Origin: Candidatus Omnitrophota bacterium
GTDB lineage: Bacteria > Ratteibacteria > UBA8468 > B48-G9 > JAFGKM01
NCBI GenBank assembly: GCA_023818745.1
Contig: JAMWBY010000077.1
Span: 1 to 5,849, forward strand
Reading direction: 5' to 3'
DNA: 5,849 bases
Part shown: piece by piece, positions 1 to 5,849 of the stretch
How the letters are laid out: every line of letters begins with the position of its first letter
Position numbering within the stretch: position 1 is the stretch's first letter
The notes under the pieces: model-generated
Databases searched by the model: none
What the model saw: the letters and a program-made list of their open reading frames with translations, nothing else
Told to the model about the DNA's origin: nothing
Position numbers and translations under genes: made by a program

Positions 1-65
1 AAAGTGTTATCCCTTAGTATTCTAAAAGGCCAATATCCAAAATGAACATTTACATCTATTATCAT
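1..65 (-). CDS. Amidohydrolase family protein, N-terminal fragment (cut by window edge)
   Basis: This is the first 21 codons of a gene running off the low-coordinate end of the window. The reading frame gives an N-terminus MIIDVNVHFGYWPFRILRDN followed by T. The opening DVNVHFG, followed closely by WPFR, is typical of one Amidohydrolase_2 (metal-dependent TIM-barrel hydrolase) subgroup, in which the first beta strand carries the metal-binding motif. The first position of the usual D-x-H-x-H pair reads Asn (DxNxH), so one metal ligand may be absent or replaced. The ATG overlaps the TGA of the preceding amidohydrolase in an ATGA junction, which supports both this start and translational coupling. 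An AGGA sits 10 bases upstream (76-79), slightly far for a Shine-Dalgarno. The family call rests on only 21 residues plus context. The substrate is unknown; a hydrolase, lactonase or decarboxylase are all possible for this superfamily. Confidence 0.7.
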   Translation of the reverse strand, partial: MIIDVNVHFGYWPFRILRDNT

Positions 66-829
66 ATTTTTAATATCCTTTTTGCATTTTTAAATAAAAT
101 GTTTTCTTTATCTTTTGTTTTTATATCACTACCAATAACTGCGTTCAATTGAACAGGAAAATCTCTACCATAAGGGAAATAAACATCTGAACCATATAAA
201 ATTCGCTCAGAGCCAATTATTTCAACTGCATATTCAATTACTCCTCTTATTGGTTGACCACCACTTGTATCTACAAAAATATTCTCAAATTTTTTATAAC
301 TTATTATCCCTCTTATATCAACACCTCTTAAATGTGCTGAAATAATTGTTAATTTAGGAAAATTTTTTGCAAGAACAACTATATCATCAGGGTCTGTCTG
401 ATAACAAAAAGGGATTGGATTTCTACCAATTGCCAAAGTGCTTGTAGAATGTTGTAAAAGAGGAATATTTAAATTAACAGCAATATCACATATTGGAAAT
501 ACGATTTTATCAGAAGCAAAAGTTGATGCTTCAAGTTTTATACCACTAAGATTGTTTTTTAATATACATCTTTCAATTTCTTGTTCTATAAATTTTATAG
601 AATTTCTTGGATTAATATAACAAAAACCAATAAAAAAATCAGGATATTTCTTTGTTAAAAATATAGTCAAATCATTTATTTCCTTTACTTGTTCTTCATT
701 CTGATTATAACCATACTTTAAAACATCTCCAAGAATACATACTTTTACAATGTTTAAATTTTTAGCATAATCAATTAACTCTTCACATTTTTCTGTTGTG
801 GTATGGACGTGAACATCAATTGCTTCCAT
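62..829 (-). CDS. Amidohydrolase (Amidohydrolase_2-type metal-dependent hydrolase)
   Basis: This 255-residue, probably cytoplasmic protein has the layout of a compact amidohydrolase-superfamily TIM barrel. Visible landmarks are the N-terminal D5-V-H7-V-H9 metal motif, GIKLEAS with K98, LLQHS with H127, ISAHLRG with H166, and LYGSD with D215 followed by an aromatic/Pro/Gly loop. This order (HxH, barrel His, second His, C-terminal Asp) matches the metal-binding and catalytic set of PF04909-like enzymes. That group includes lactonases, decarboxylases and hydratases, so hydrolysis of a C-N bond should not be assumed. There is no signal peptide or membrane segment. The length is slightly short for the family but nothing looks missing. 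Its start lies 14 bases inside the end of the aminotransferase gene in another frame, and its stop overlaps the next amidohydrolase. No strong Shine-Dalgarno is visible, so coupling to the upstream gene is likely. The family is fairly sure; the substrate is unknown. Confidence 0.88.
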   Translation of the reverse strand: MEAIDVHVHTTTEKCEELIDYAKNLNIVKVCILGDVLKYGYNQNEEQVKEINDLTIFLTKKYPDFFIGFCYINPRNSIKFIEQEIERCILKNNLSGIKLEASTFASDKIVFPICDIAVNLNIPLLQHSTSTLAIGRNPIPFCYQTDPDDIVVLAKNFPKLTIISAHLRGVDIRGIISYKKFENIFVDTSGGQPIRGVIEYAVEIIGSERILYGSDVYFPYGRDFPVQLNAVIGSDIKTKDKENILFKNAKRILKI

Positions 830-2033
830 TTTTCATTTCTTTTATTGATTTTTCAACTTTTTCAAGTGCTTCATTTATATCTTTTTCTTTATGCGAATAA
901 CAAACATATCCAACATTATATAAAATCACCCGATTTTTAAAACATTTTCTGAAAAACAAATTTCTTTCTTCTGGATTTTTAAAATCAAAAAATGGACAAA
1001 CAGGAAATCCTTTTAATTCTGCTTCTACTTCATATTGCTTAAATAAATTGTTAACTCCACTCCACATCTTTTGACCTATTTCCCAAAGATATTTTATTAC
1101 ATTATTTTTTTTATAAAATTCAACAACTGCATTGGATGCTGCAAGTGAAAGTGTTTCTCCACCAAATGTTGAAGAAATACCAATTTCTTTTGCACTATCT
1201 ATAAGTTCTTTTCTGCCGCAATAAATAGAGAGAGGCATTCCATTTGCTATCCCTTTACTGAAAACAGCCATATCAGGTAAAAAATTAAAATATTCCTGAA
1301 TTCCACCAATAGCAACTCTAAATCCAGTAACAATCTCATCTATAATCATTAAAGAACCATACTTTTTTGTTAAATCTCTTATAAAAGGTAAAAATTCTTT
1401 ACCTTTTTCTATATCCTTATAATCTGAAGCAATAACAACACCTGCGATTTCCTCTCCCTGTTCTTTAAATACTCTTTCCCATTTTTCAAAATCAGCCCAT
1501 TGTAAATTTATATGTAATGCTGAAATTTCTGGAGGAATACCTTTTAAAGGGGAAGAACTTAATATGCCGGGAGCAGAAATTCCGCCTGTATCAAAACAAT
1601 TAAGCCATCCATTATATCCACAATGAATTATTTTCTTTCTTTTTGTGTAATTTCTTGCAATTTTAATGCATGCAGCAATTGCCTCTCCTCCTGTCTTTAA
1701 AAATCTAACTCTTTCAGCACAAGGGATAATTTCTGTAATTTTCTTTGCAACTTCACTTTCAAGAACATGGGGATATGAAAAAACAACTCCGTTTTCTAAC
1801 TGTTTAATAATTGCAGAATTTATTTCAGGAAGATTATATCCAAGAGTAACTGGTCCCAAAGCACATCTAAAATCAATATATTCATTTCCTTCAAAATCAT
1901 AAACTCTACAACCTTTTCCTTTGATGAGAATTGCTGGTTCTTCTTCAAAATTAGGTATTTTGGAATTTGTTGAACTTCCTCCACCAAGATAATTTAAACT
2001 ATTTTTAAAAATTTCCCACCCTTTATTTTTCAT
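816..2033 (-). CDS. Class III PLP-dependent aminotransferase (glutamate-1-semialdehyde aminomutase-like)
   Basis: This 405-residue, probably cytoplasmic enzyme is a fold-type I class III aminotransferase. It begins with a glycine-rich GGGSSTNSK segment (17-25). Next come the cofactor phosphate-binding KTGGEA (113-118), GYNGW (139-143) with Y140 placed to stack on the PLP ring, IIDEIVTGFR (230-239) with D232 for the pyridine nitrogen, FSKGIANGMP (258-267) with K260 as the Schiff-base lysine, and STFGGET (288-294). All core PLP contacts are present and the length is normal, so it should be active. The overall layout resembles the glutamate-1-semialdehyde aminomutase branch. However, the neighbours are a secreted hydrolase and amidohydrolases, not tetrapyrrole genes, so I infer an amino transfer to or from a sugar- or acid-derived carbonyl compound. 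It starts 25 bases after the hydrolase stop without a clear Shine-Dalgarno. No alternative Met lies near the N-terminus. The family is sure; the reaction is not. Confidence 0.92.
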   Translation of the reverse strand: MKNKGWEIFKNSLNYLGGGSSTNSKIPNFEEEPAILIKGKGCRVYDFEGNEYIDFRCALGPVTLGYNLPEINSAIIKQLENGVVFSYPHVLESEVAKKITEIIPCAERVRFLKTGGEAIAACIKIARNYTKRKKIIHCGYNGWLNCFDTGGISAPGILSSSPLKGIPPEISALHINLQWADFEKWERVFKEQGEEIAGVVIASDYKDIEKGKEFLPFIRDLTKKYGSLMIIDEIVTGFRVAIGGIQEYFNFLPDMAVFSKGIANGMPLSIYCGRKELIDSAKEIGISSTFGGETLSLAASNAVVEFYKKNNVIKYLWEIGQKMWSGVNNLFKQYEVEAELKGFPVCPFFDFKNPEERNLFFRKCFKNRVILYNVGYVCYSHKEKDINEALEKVEKSIKEMKNGSN

Positions 2034-2058
2034 AGTTAATATATTTTATAAAGAAAAC
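2034..2058. other. Short spacer between secreted hydrolase and aminotransferase genes
   Basis: This 25-base, almost purely A/T spacer separates the hydrolase stop (TAA) from the aminotransferase ATG. I see no hairpin, no terminator and no convincing Shine-Dalgarno in it. That is consistent with cotranscription and reinitiation. Confidence 0.6.
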
Positions 2059-5000
2059 TTAAAAAATCAAAATTTCATAATTAAAGATTTCAGGGTAGAT
2101 TTTTAAGACAAGAGCGTCATTACTTATCTGATAATCAATGTTTTTAATTTCTCTGCCTTCTTCTGTATAACCTTTAATCTCAACCTTTTTCCAACCTGGA
2201 AATAATTTGGAAATGTTTATATTAAGATAATCTGTTTTTAAAGTTATTGGAGTTAAAATAAAAGAATTTTTTGATTTTTTTCTTATAATTACTGCTCCAT
2301 CTGTTTTTAAAACCCCAAAATCTGTCAATTTTCCTCTTCCATCTGCATATATGTAAACAGGAGAATCAACAAAATCTACTCTATGATTGTCAATTAAGGC
2401 AGAATATTCAATAATTTTACCTGGTAGATATGCGAAAACTCCATATGGAGGAAGTATATATTTTTTCCCTTCTTTTTCAATAATCCAATTTTCTTTTTCA
2501 TTACAGTTGACATAAACTTCAAGTCCATTTTTATATTTTATGTATACCTGATTGTTCAAATGTGCTTTATTTATAATTGCTTCTGTTGTCTTATAAAATT
2601 TATTGTCTTTATGATACATTATTGTTTCAACATCTACATTAGTATAAAATGTTTGAAGTTGTTGAAGTAAGAAATATGTCTTTAATGCATCTGGAATATT
2701 AACTTGTTCCCATGGAGTTCTATATACTTCATAGATTACACCTATATTACCATAGGCAATAGTATATGCTCTTACAATATATTGTTGTTCTGGTGAAATA
2801 CCACTTTTCCCAGAAAAAACAAGGTCATAACCAGCGTTATTTTCAAGTGGTTTAATTTTTAAGAGATTGAAATCAACAAGAACTGGTTGTCCTGGGTCCT
2901 GAGTTTGTGCATAATTACCATCAGAAAGACCTGAATAAAACCAGTGACTGCCTCCTTCGCTAAAAACAGGACCTTTATGAAAAATTTTTTCATTCAATAG
3001 AACTTCACCATATTTATAAAAAGTGGTAGCAAATTTTCCAGCACCAGGAATTCTCTCATCATAATCAACAAGGTATTCGGAAAAAGGTGGAAGAGCAGTT
3101 ATTTGGTCTGTATATGAAGCATTTGTTCCAAATTTTTCATTCAGAATTTTTGAATATTTTTTCTGAAGTTCAGGAGCGAAGTATGGTTTTACAACATAGG
3201 TTGTATAAAAACTCTGATTTATCCACTCACCCTCAGAATTAAAATTTATGATATCTTCTTTAAATTCAGGATTTGTTGGGTATATTATCATGTAATCAGT
3301 ATAAAGTCCTACTAACCATCCAAGTTCATTTTTTATTTTGCTTAAATATTCTTTAAGCGCTTTATCTCCTCCTCTCTCTGGTTTTGCTTCTGTCACAAAA
3401 GTTGATTCCCACCATGAATGATATGAAAGAGAACTTCTATAAACATCAACATGCAATCTTAAAATAATCTCATCCACTCCATATGATTTAAGTTTTTTCC
3501 AGTGTTTAAATTCATAATCATAATAATCTGGTCTTTCTTTGTAGTTCTGTCTTGTGAGAAATAGTTTTTTTCCAGTTATTTCTTTATAAGGAGATTTTGG
3601 ATTTGGTATATTAGGCAAAACTTCTTCAAATTTATCGCTTATTGTTAAAAAAATTATTTCATTCAATGGATTCCTTCTTCCATCTGTTTTGGGATTATAA
3701 ACAACACCTCCGTTAAATTTAGCTGAATCAGAGGAAATTATTCCTGTATCTCCAAATAAAGCAGAAGCATTTGAATTATACCAGTCAAAAAATGCAGAAA
3801 TAAAAATTCTATTAAAACAAACAATATTTGGATTTTTACTGCCATAAAGTGTAATGTAAGGAATTTTGACAAGTAATGGGTCTGGTGTATTTTTTGTTCG
3901 GCCAAGAATTAATTTGGTTATTTTTTCATCAGATGAGTTTACATTTATAATAAGGGACTTTTGTTTAATTTTAATAGCATAGTTAACTTCAGTATATTCA
4001 TTTTTAAAATTAAATAACCATTTAAACTTAAAGCCATTTTCAATCTTTTCCACACCAATAAATTTTTTATTTATTGATGGATTATCAGAAGATAAAATTT
4101 GCTCTCCAAATTGAAAAAAAGGACCACCTTCGTAAAGAGGATAAAAATTTTGATTATTAAATGAAACTGAAATATCTGAGAAGTTTCCACTTTCTGGTTT
4201 GTATGTATAAACAATCTTTCCGTCATCTCCTTCATAAGAAAAAATATATTTATCCTTTTCAAAATAAAAATTGTTTTTATAATTTTTAGATATCAAATCT
4301 GGAAGAATTGTATCTTTTCGTGTAGGAAAAGGCAATTGTTTTTCAGATAATAATTTAATTTTACCAAGATTTCTTTTATAGACATAAATACTATCAAAAT
4401 ATAAATCATAATCCTTTATGTTTGTAATATTTTTCACAACTATTGAAATTATTTTAGCAGGTAAAGAAATTTTTTCTTTTAAAAACTTATGAATTAAAAA
4501 CCAATGACCCCAATCAGTAGTATCTACTAATTTAATATAAAAAACTTTTCCACTTGAATCCTGAATTTTAATACCTATTTCTGGATTATCAGTTCTACCA
4601 AATCCAACGCTATAAACCCACATTTCAATAACATCAAAATCATAATTTATTTCAAGATTTTTATTTGGTATTATCTCTATAATTCCTTGTGATAAAATAT
4701 CTGGAATTTTTCTAAAGGTAAGTTTTCCTGAATATTCCCGCCATAAACTTTCTTCTTTTGTTTTATACATCTTAACCTCTAAATTCGGAGAATATAAAAT
4801 TTTCCAGTTTTCAAGATTATCAAATGTCAAAATTGGTTTTTTTTCTTCTTCTCTTCCCTTAATACCCGGTGGTTTAATTCCGATTCTTTCTGAAATTTCT
4901 TTGTTTTCAAGGATTTTCTCAATATGTCTCATCTCACCTCCTTTAAACTCACCAAAAAATGCCTCATCAAACCATACCTCTCCTTTACCAAAAAAATCTA

Positions 5001-5466
5001 TACAAAACCTTGCAAAATTACTATTTTCAGGAGATTCAAAAATTTCTTTAATTTCTTTCCAGTCAGTTTCTGAACCAAAAAAAGAAGTGGAAACGACTTT
5101 TATCAGTGCTTTATTACTATCAAAAAACATAATTCTAATTCTAACACCATCTCCCTCAATATTTTTTATTTTAACCCAGACAGAGCCAAGATATTTTTTA
5201 TTAGGGATAATCTCAATATAATCACTTGCATAGTATCCTGAATTCTTTTCTGTAAAATAAATTTTAGCAGAATAATTACCTTTAAATTTAATATCTGAAC
5301 TTGAAATATGAAATTCTTTTACTACACTTCTTGGAGACCAAAATAATGGTTGATTTAATCTTGATACTTCCTCAAATCCAGGATTTTTAAGTAAATTTTC
5401 TTCACTTAAAGATAGTAAATTTATACTAAAAAATAAAAAAATGAAAAAAACCATCCTCTTTTTCAT
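2059..5466 (-). CDS. Secreted multidomain glycoside-hydrolase-like protein with N-terminal carbohydrate-binding-type modules
   Basis: This 1135-residue protein starts with a Sec signal peptide: K2-K3-R4, a hydrophobic core to about 19, and likely cleavage after S21 (S19-L-S21). There is no lipobox Cys, so it is exported and not a lipoprotein. Module 1 (about 24-173) opens with LLKNPGFEE and closes with VWFDEAFFGEF, the signature of CBM4/9-type jelly-roll modules. A charged linker follows (174-210). Module 2 (about 211-365) is a second jelly roll, opening with LTFDNLENW and closing with LYFDSIYVYKR. Residues about 395-625 are beta-rich, compatible with a mutarotase-like supersandwich. Residues about 630-930 look like a TIM barrel, with DEIILRLHVDV (665-675), GLYTDYMIIYP (720-730), ASYTDQ (783-788) and GPVFSEGG (832-839). 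The remainder to 1135 is beta-rich. D787 and E837 are candidate catalytic acids. The domain order recalls GH101/GH129-like enzymes, but I cannot assign a family. The protein ends without an anchor. It heads the operon with the aminotransferase and amidohydrolases. Confidence 0.8.
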   Translation of the reverse strand: MKKRMVFFIFLFFSINLLSLSEENLLKNPGFEEVSRLNQPLFWSPRSVVKEFHISSSDIKFKGNYSAKIYFTEKNSGYYASDYIEIIPNKKYLGSVWVKIKNIEGDGVRIRIMFFDSNKALIKVVSTSFFGSETDWKEIKEIFESPENSNFARFCIDFFGKGEVWFDEAFFGEFKGGEMRHIEKILENKEISERIGIKPPGIKGREEEKKPILTFDNLENWKILYSPNLEVKMYKTKEESLWREYSGKLTFRKIPDILSQGIIEIIPNKNLEINYDFDVIEMWVYSVGFGRTDNPEIGIKIQDSSGKVFYIKLVDTTDWGHWFLIHKFLKEKISLPAKIISIVVKNITNIKDYDLYFDSIYVYKRNLGKIKLLSEKQLPFPTRKDTILPDLISKNYKNNFYFEKDKYIFSYEGDDGKIVYTYKPESGNFSDISVSFNNQNFYPLYEGGPFFQFGEQILSSDNPSINKKFIGVEKIENGFKFKWLFNFKNEYTEVNYAIKIKQKSLIINVNSSDEKITKLILGRTKNTPDPLLVKIPYITLYGSKNPNIVCFNRIFISAFFDWYNSNASALFGDTGIISSDSAKFNGGVVYNPKTDGRRNPLNEIIFLTISDKFEEVLPNIPNPKSPYKEITGKKLFLTRQNYKERPDYYDYEFKHWKKLKSYGVDEIILRLHVDVYRSSLSYHSWWESTFVTEAKPERGGDKALKEYLSKIKNELGWLVGLYTDYMIIYPTNPEFKEDIINFNSEGEWINQSFYTTYVVKPYFAPELQKKYSKILNEKFGTNASYTDQITALPPFSEYLVDYDERIPGAGKFATTFYKYGEVLLNEKIFHKGPVFSEGGSHWFYSGLSDGNYAQTQDPGQPVLVDFNLLKIKPLENNAGYDLVFSGKSGISPEQQYIVRAYTIAYGNIGVIYEVYRTPWEQVNIPDALKTYFLLQQLQTFYTNVDVETIMYHKDNKFYKTTEAIINKAHLNNQVYIKYKNGLEVYVNCNEKENWIIEKEGKKYILPPYGVFAYLPGKIIEYSALIDNHRVDFVDSPVYIYADGRGKLTDFGVLKTDGAVIIRKKSKNSFILTPITLKTDYLNINISKLFPGWKKVEIKGYTEEGREIKNIDYQISNDALVLKIYPEIFNYEILIF

Positions 5467-5508
5467 TGGTCTCTTTTTTTAATAATTCAAAACTCTTTTT
5501 AAAAATTA

Positions 5509-5537
5509 TCTATACTTTTTTTATCAATATCTATCAA
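5509..5537 (-). promoter_or_regulatory. Possible sigma-70-like promoter before the secreted hydrolase
   Basis: On the minus strand a TTGATA hexamer (5532-5537) lies 17 bases from TATAGA (5509-5514). These match five and four of six consensus positions. It would start transcription around 5500, giving a leader of roughly 35 bases before the hydrolase ATG. The -35 element overlaps the end of the upstream gene. Such matches arise by chance easily in DNA this AT-rich, and the consensus for this organism is unknown. The 57-base spacer (5467-5523) holds no GC-rich hairpin that would mark a terminator. A purine-rich AAAGAG sits four bases before the hydrolase ATG and may be a weak ribosome binding site. 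Confidence 0.25.
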
Positions 5538-5849
5538 AATGATTTTCTGGATTACCTAGTGTTGTCCCATTTCTAAACGGATAATAAAGATAAGGATTAT
5601 CTGCTGAAGTATATTCATATTTTGAATTTGCTTTCATCTGATTTAATACAACTCCTGTAACATGTCCATCTGCCCATAATACATTCACACTTTTTAAATG
5701 CCTTGCTTCAAGAACTCCAAAATACCCTGCAGAAGTAAACTGGTCGTAAAGAATATAATAGCCCCTCTTTAAATATCTCTCGGTAGAAGGATATGTTTCA
5801 GCACATAGTATTGTTGCATCTGGTTTTTTTATCTGACTTTTCTTTGCTG
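5524..5849 (-). CDS. H-X9-DG motif pseudopilin-like protein (DUF1559 type), C-terminal part
   Basis: The visible 107 residues are the C-terminus of a gene whose start lies beyond the window. The frame reads from AKKSQIKKPDATILCAE to the end NPENHFDRY, with a TGA immediately followed by an in-frame TAA. It contains His50, exactly nine residues, then Asp60-Gly61 (ARHLKSVNVLWADGHV). This is the prepilin-type processing-associated H-X9-DG motif found at the C-terminus of DUF1559-like secretion or pilin-fold proteins. Family members normally begin with a type IV prepilin cleavage site and one hydrophobic helix, which would lie outside the window. The role is likely a cell-surface or periplasmic pseudopilin-like protein, but the exact function of this family is unknown. 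The preceding DATILCAETYPSTERY segment also fits the usual late domain of these proteins. It lies 57 bases upstream of the secreted hydrolase, on the same strand, and may or may not share its transcript. Confidence 0.88.
   Translation of the reverse strand, partial: AKKSQIKKPDATILCAETYPSTERYLKRGYYILYDQFTSAGYFGVLEARHLKSVNVLWADGHVTGVVLNQMKANSKYEYTSADNPYLYYPFRNGTTLGNPENHFDRY

Noticed and set aside
438..620. Plus-strand open frame of about 60 codons
   Set aside because: It lies wholly inside the well-supported amidohydrolase gene on the other strand and has no recognisable motif.
1666..1902. Plus-strand open frame of about 78 codons
   Set aside because: It is antisense to the conserved PLP-binding part of the aminotransferase and its translation resembles no family.
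4071..4262. Minus-strand open frame of about 63 codons in another frame
   Set aside because: It is nested in the secreted hydrolase gene. Its Phe/Ile/Leu-rich product is what out-of-frame AT-rich coding DNA gives.
4901..5221. Plus-strand open frame of about 106 codons
   Set aside because: It is antisense to the first jelly-roll module of the secreted protein, whose signal peptide and domain borders are convincing. Its Ser/Pro/Ile-rich product has no motif.
5452..5454. Alternative hydrolase start at Met5
   Set aside because: Starting there would remove the positively charged K2-K3-R4 of the signal peptide, and the purine-rich AAAGAGG directly abuts that ATG with no room for ribosome spacing.
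5467..5523. Possible terminator or small RNA in the spacer before the hydrolase
   Set aside because: The A and T runs can pair weakly with each other, but there is no stem with G-C pairs followed by a T-tract, and no recognisable RNA motif.

Overview
The window is AT-rich bacterial DNA, judged by eye, and every gene I can support lies on the minus strand, so transcription runs from high to low coordinates. From upstream to downstream it holds: (1) the C-terminal end of a protein with the H-X9-DG pseudopilin motif, cut by the window edge at 5849; (2) a 1135-residue secreted multidomain protein that looks like a glycoside hydrolase with N-terminal carbohydrate-binding-type modules; (3) a fold-type I, class III PLP-dependent aminotransferase resembling glutamate-1-semialdehyde aminomutase relatives; (4) a complete small amidohydrolase of the metal-dependent TIM-barrel (Amidohydrolase_2) type; (5) the first 21 codons of a second, different amidohydrolase, cut at position 1.

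Genes 2 to 5 are packed like one transcription unit: a 25-base gap between 2 and 3, a 14-base overlap between 3 and 4, and a 4-base ATGA overlap between 4 and 5. A 57-base AT-rich spacer separates gene 1 from gene 2. It contains a weak promoter-like pair of hexamers and no convincing terminator hairpin.

H-X9-DG pseudopilins are expanded in Planctomycetes, Lentisphaerae, Verrucomicrobia, Armatimonadetes and related candidate phyla such as Omnitrophota. With the low GC and the Lys/Glu/Ile-rich proteins, I infer a member of that broad group, probably an uncultured lineage. This is a low-confidence taxonomic guess.

A plausible reading is a small catabolic locus. The secreted enzyme would act on an extracellular glycan or glycoconjugate, and the cytoplasmic aminotransferase and two amidohydrolases would process a released or related small molecule (an aminated, keto, lactone or carboxylated intermediate). 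No transporter, regulator or sugar kinase is visible, so the substrate cannot be named. The most novel element is the large secreted protein, whose barrel region I cannot place in a named glycoside hydrolase family. I found no RNA genes, CRISPR arrays, insertion sequences or extended repeats.
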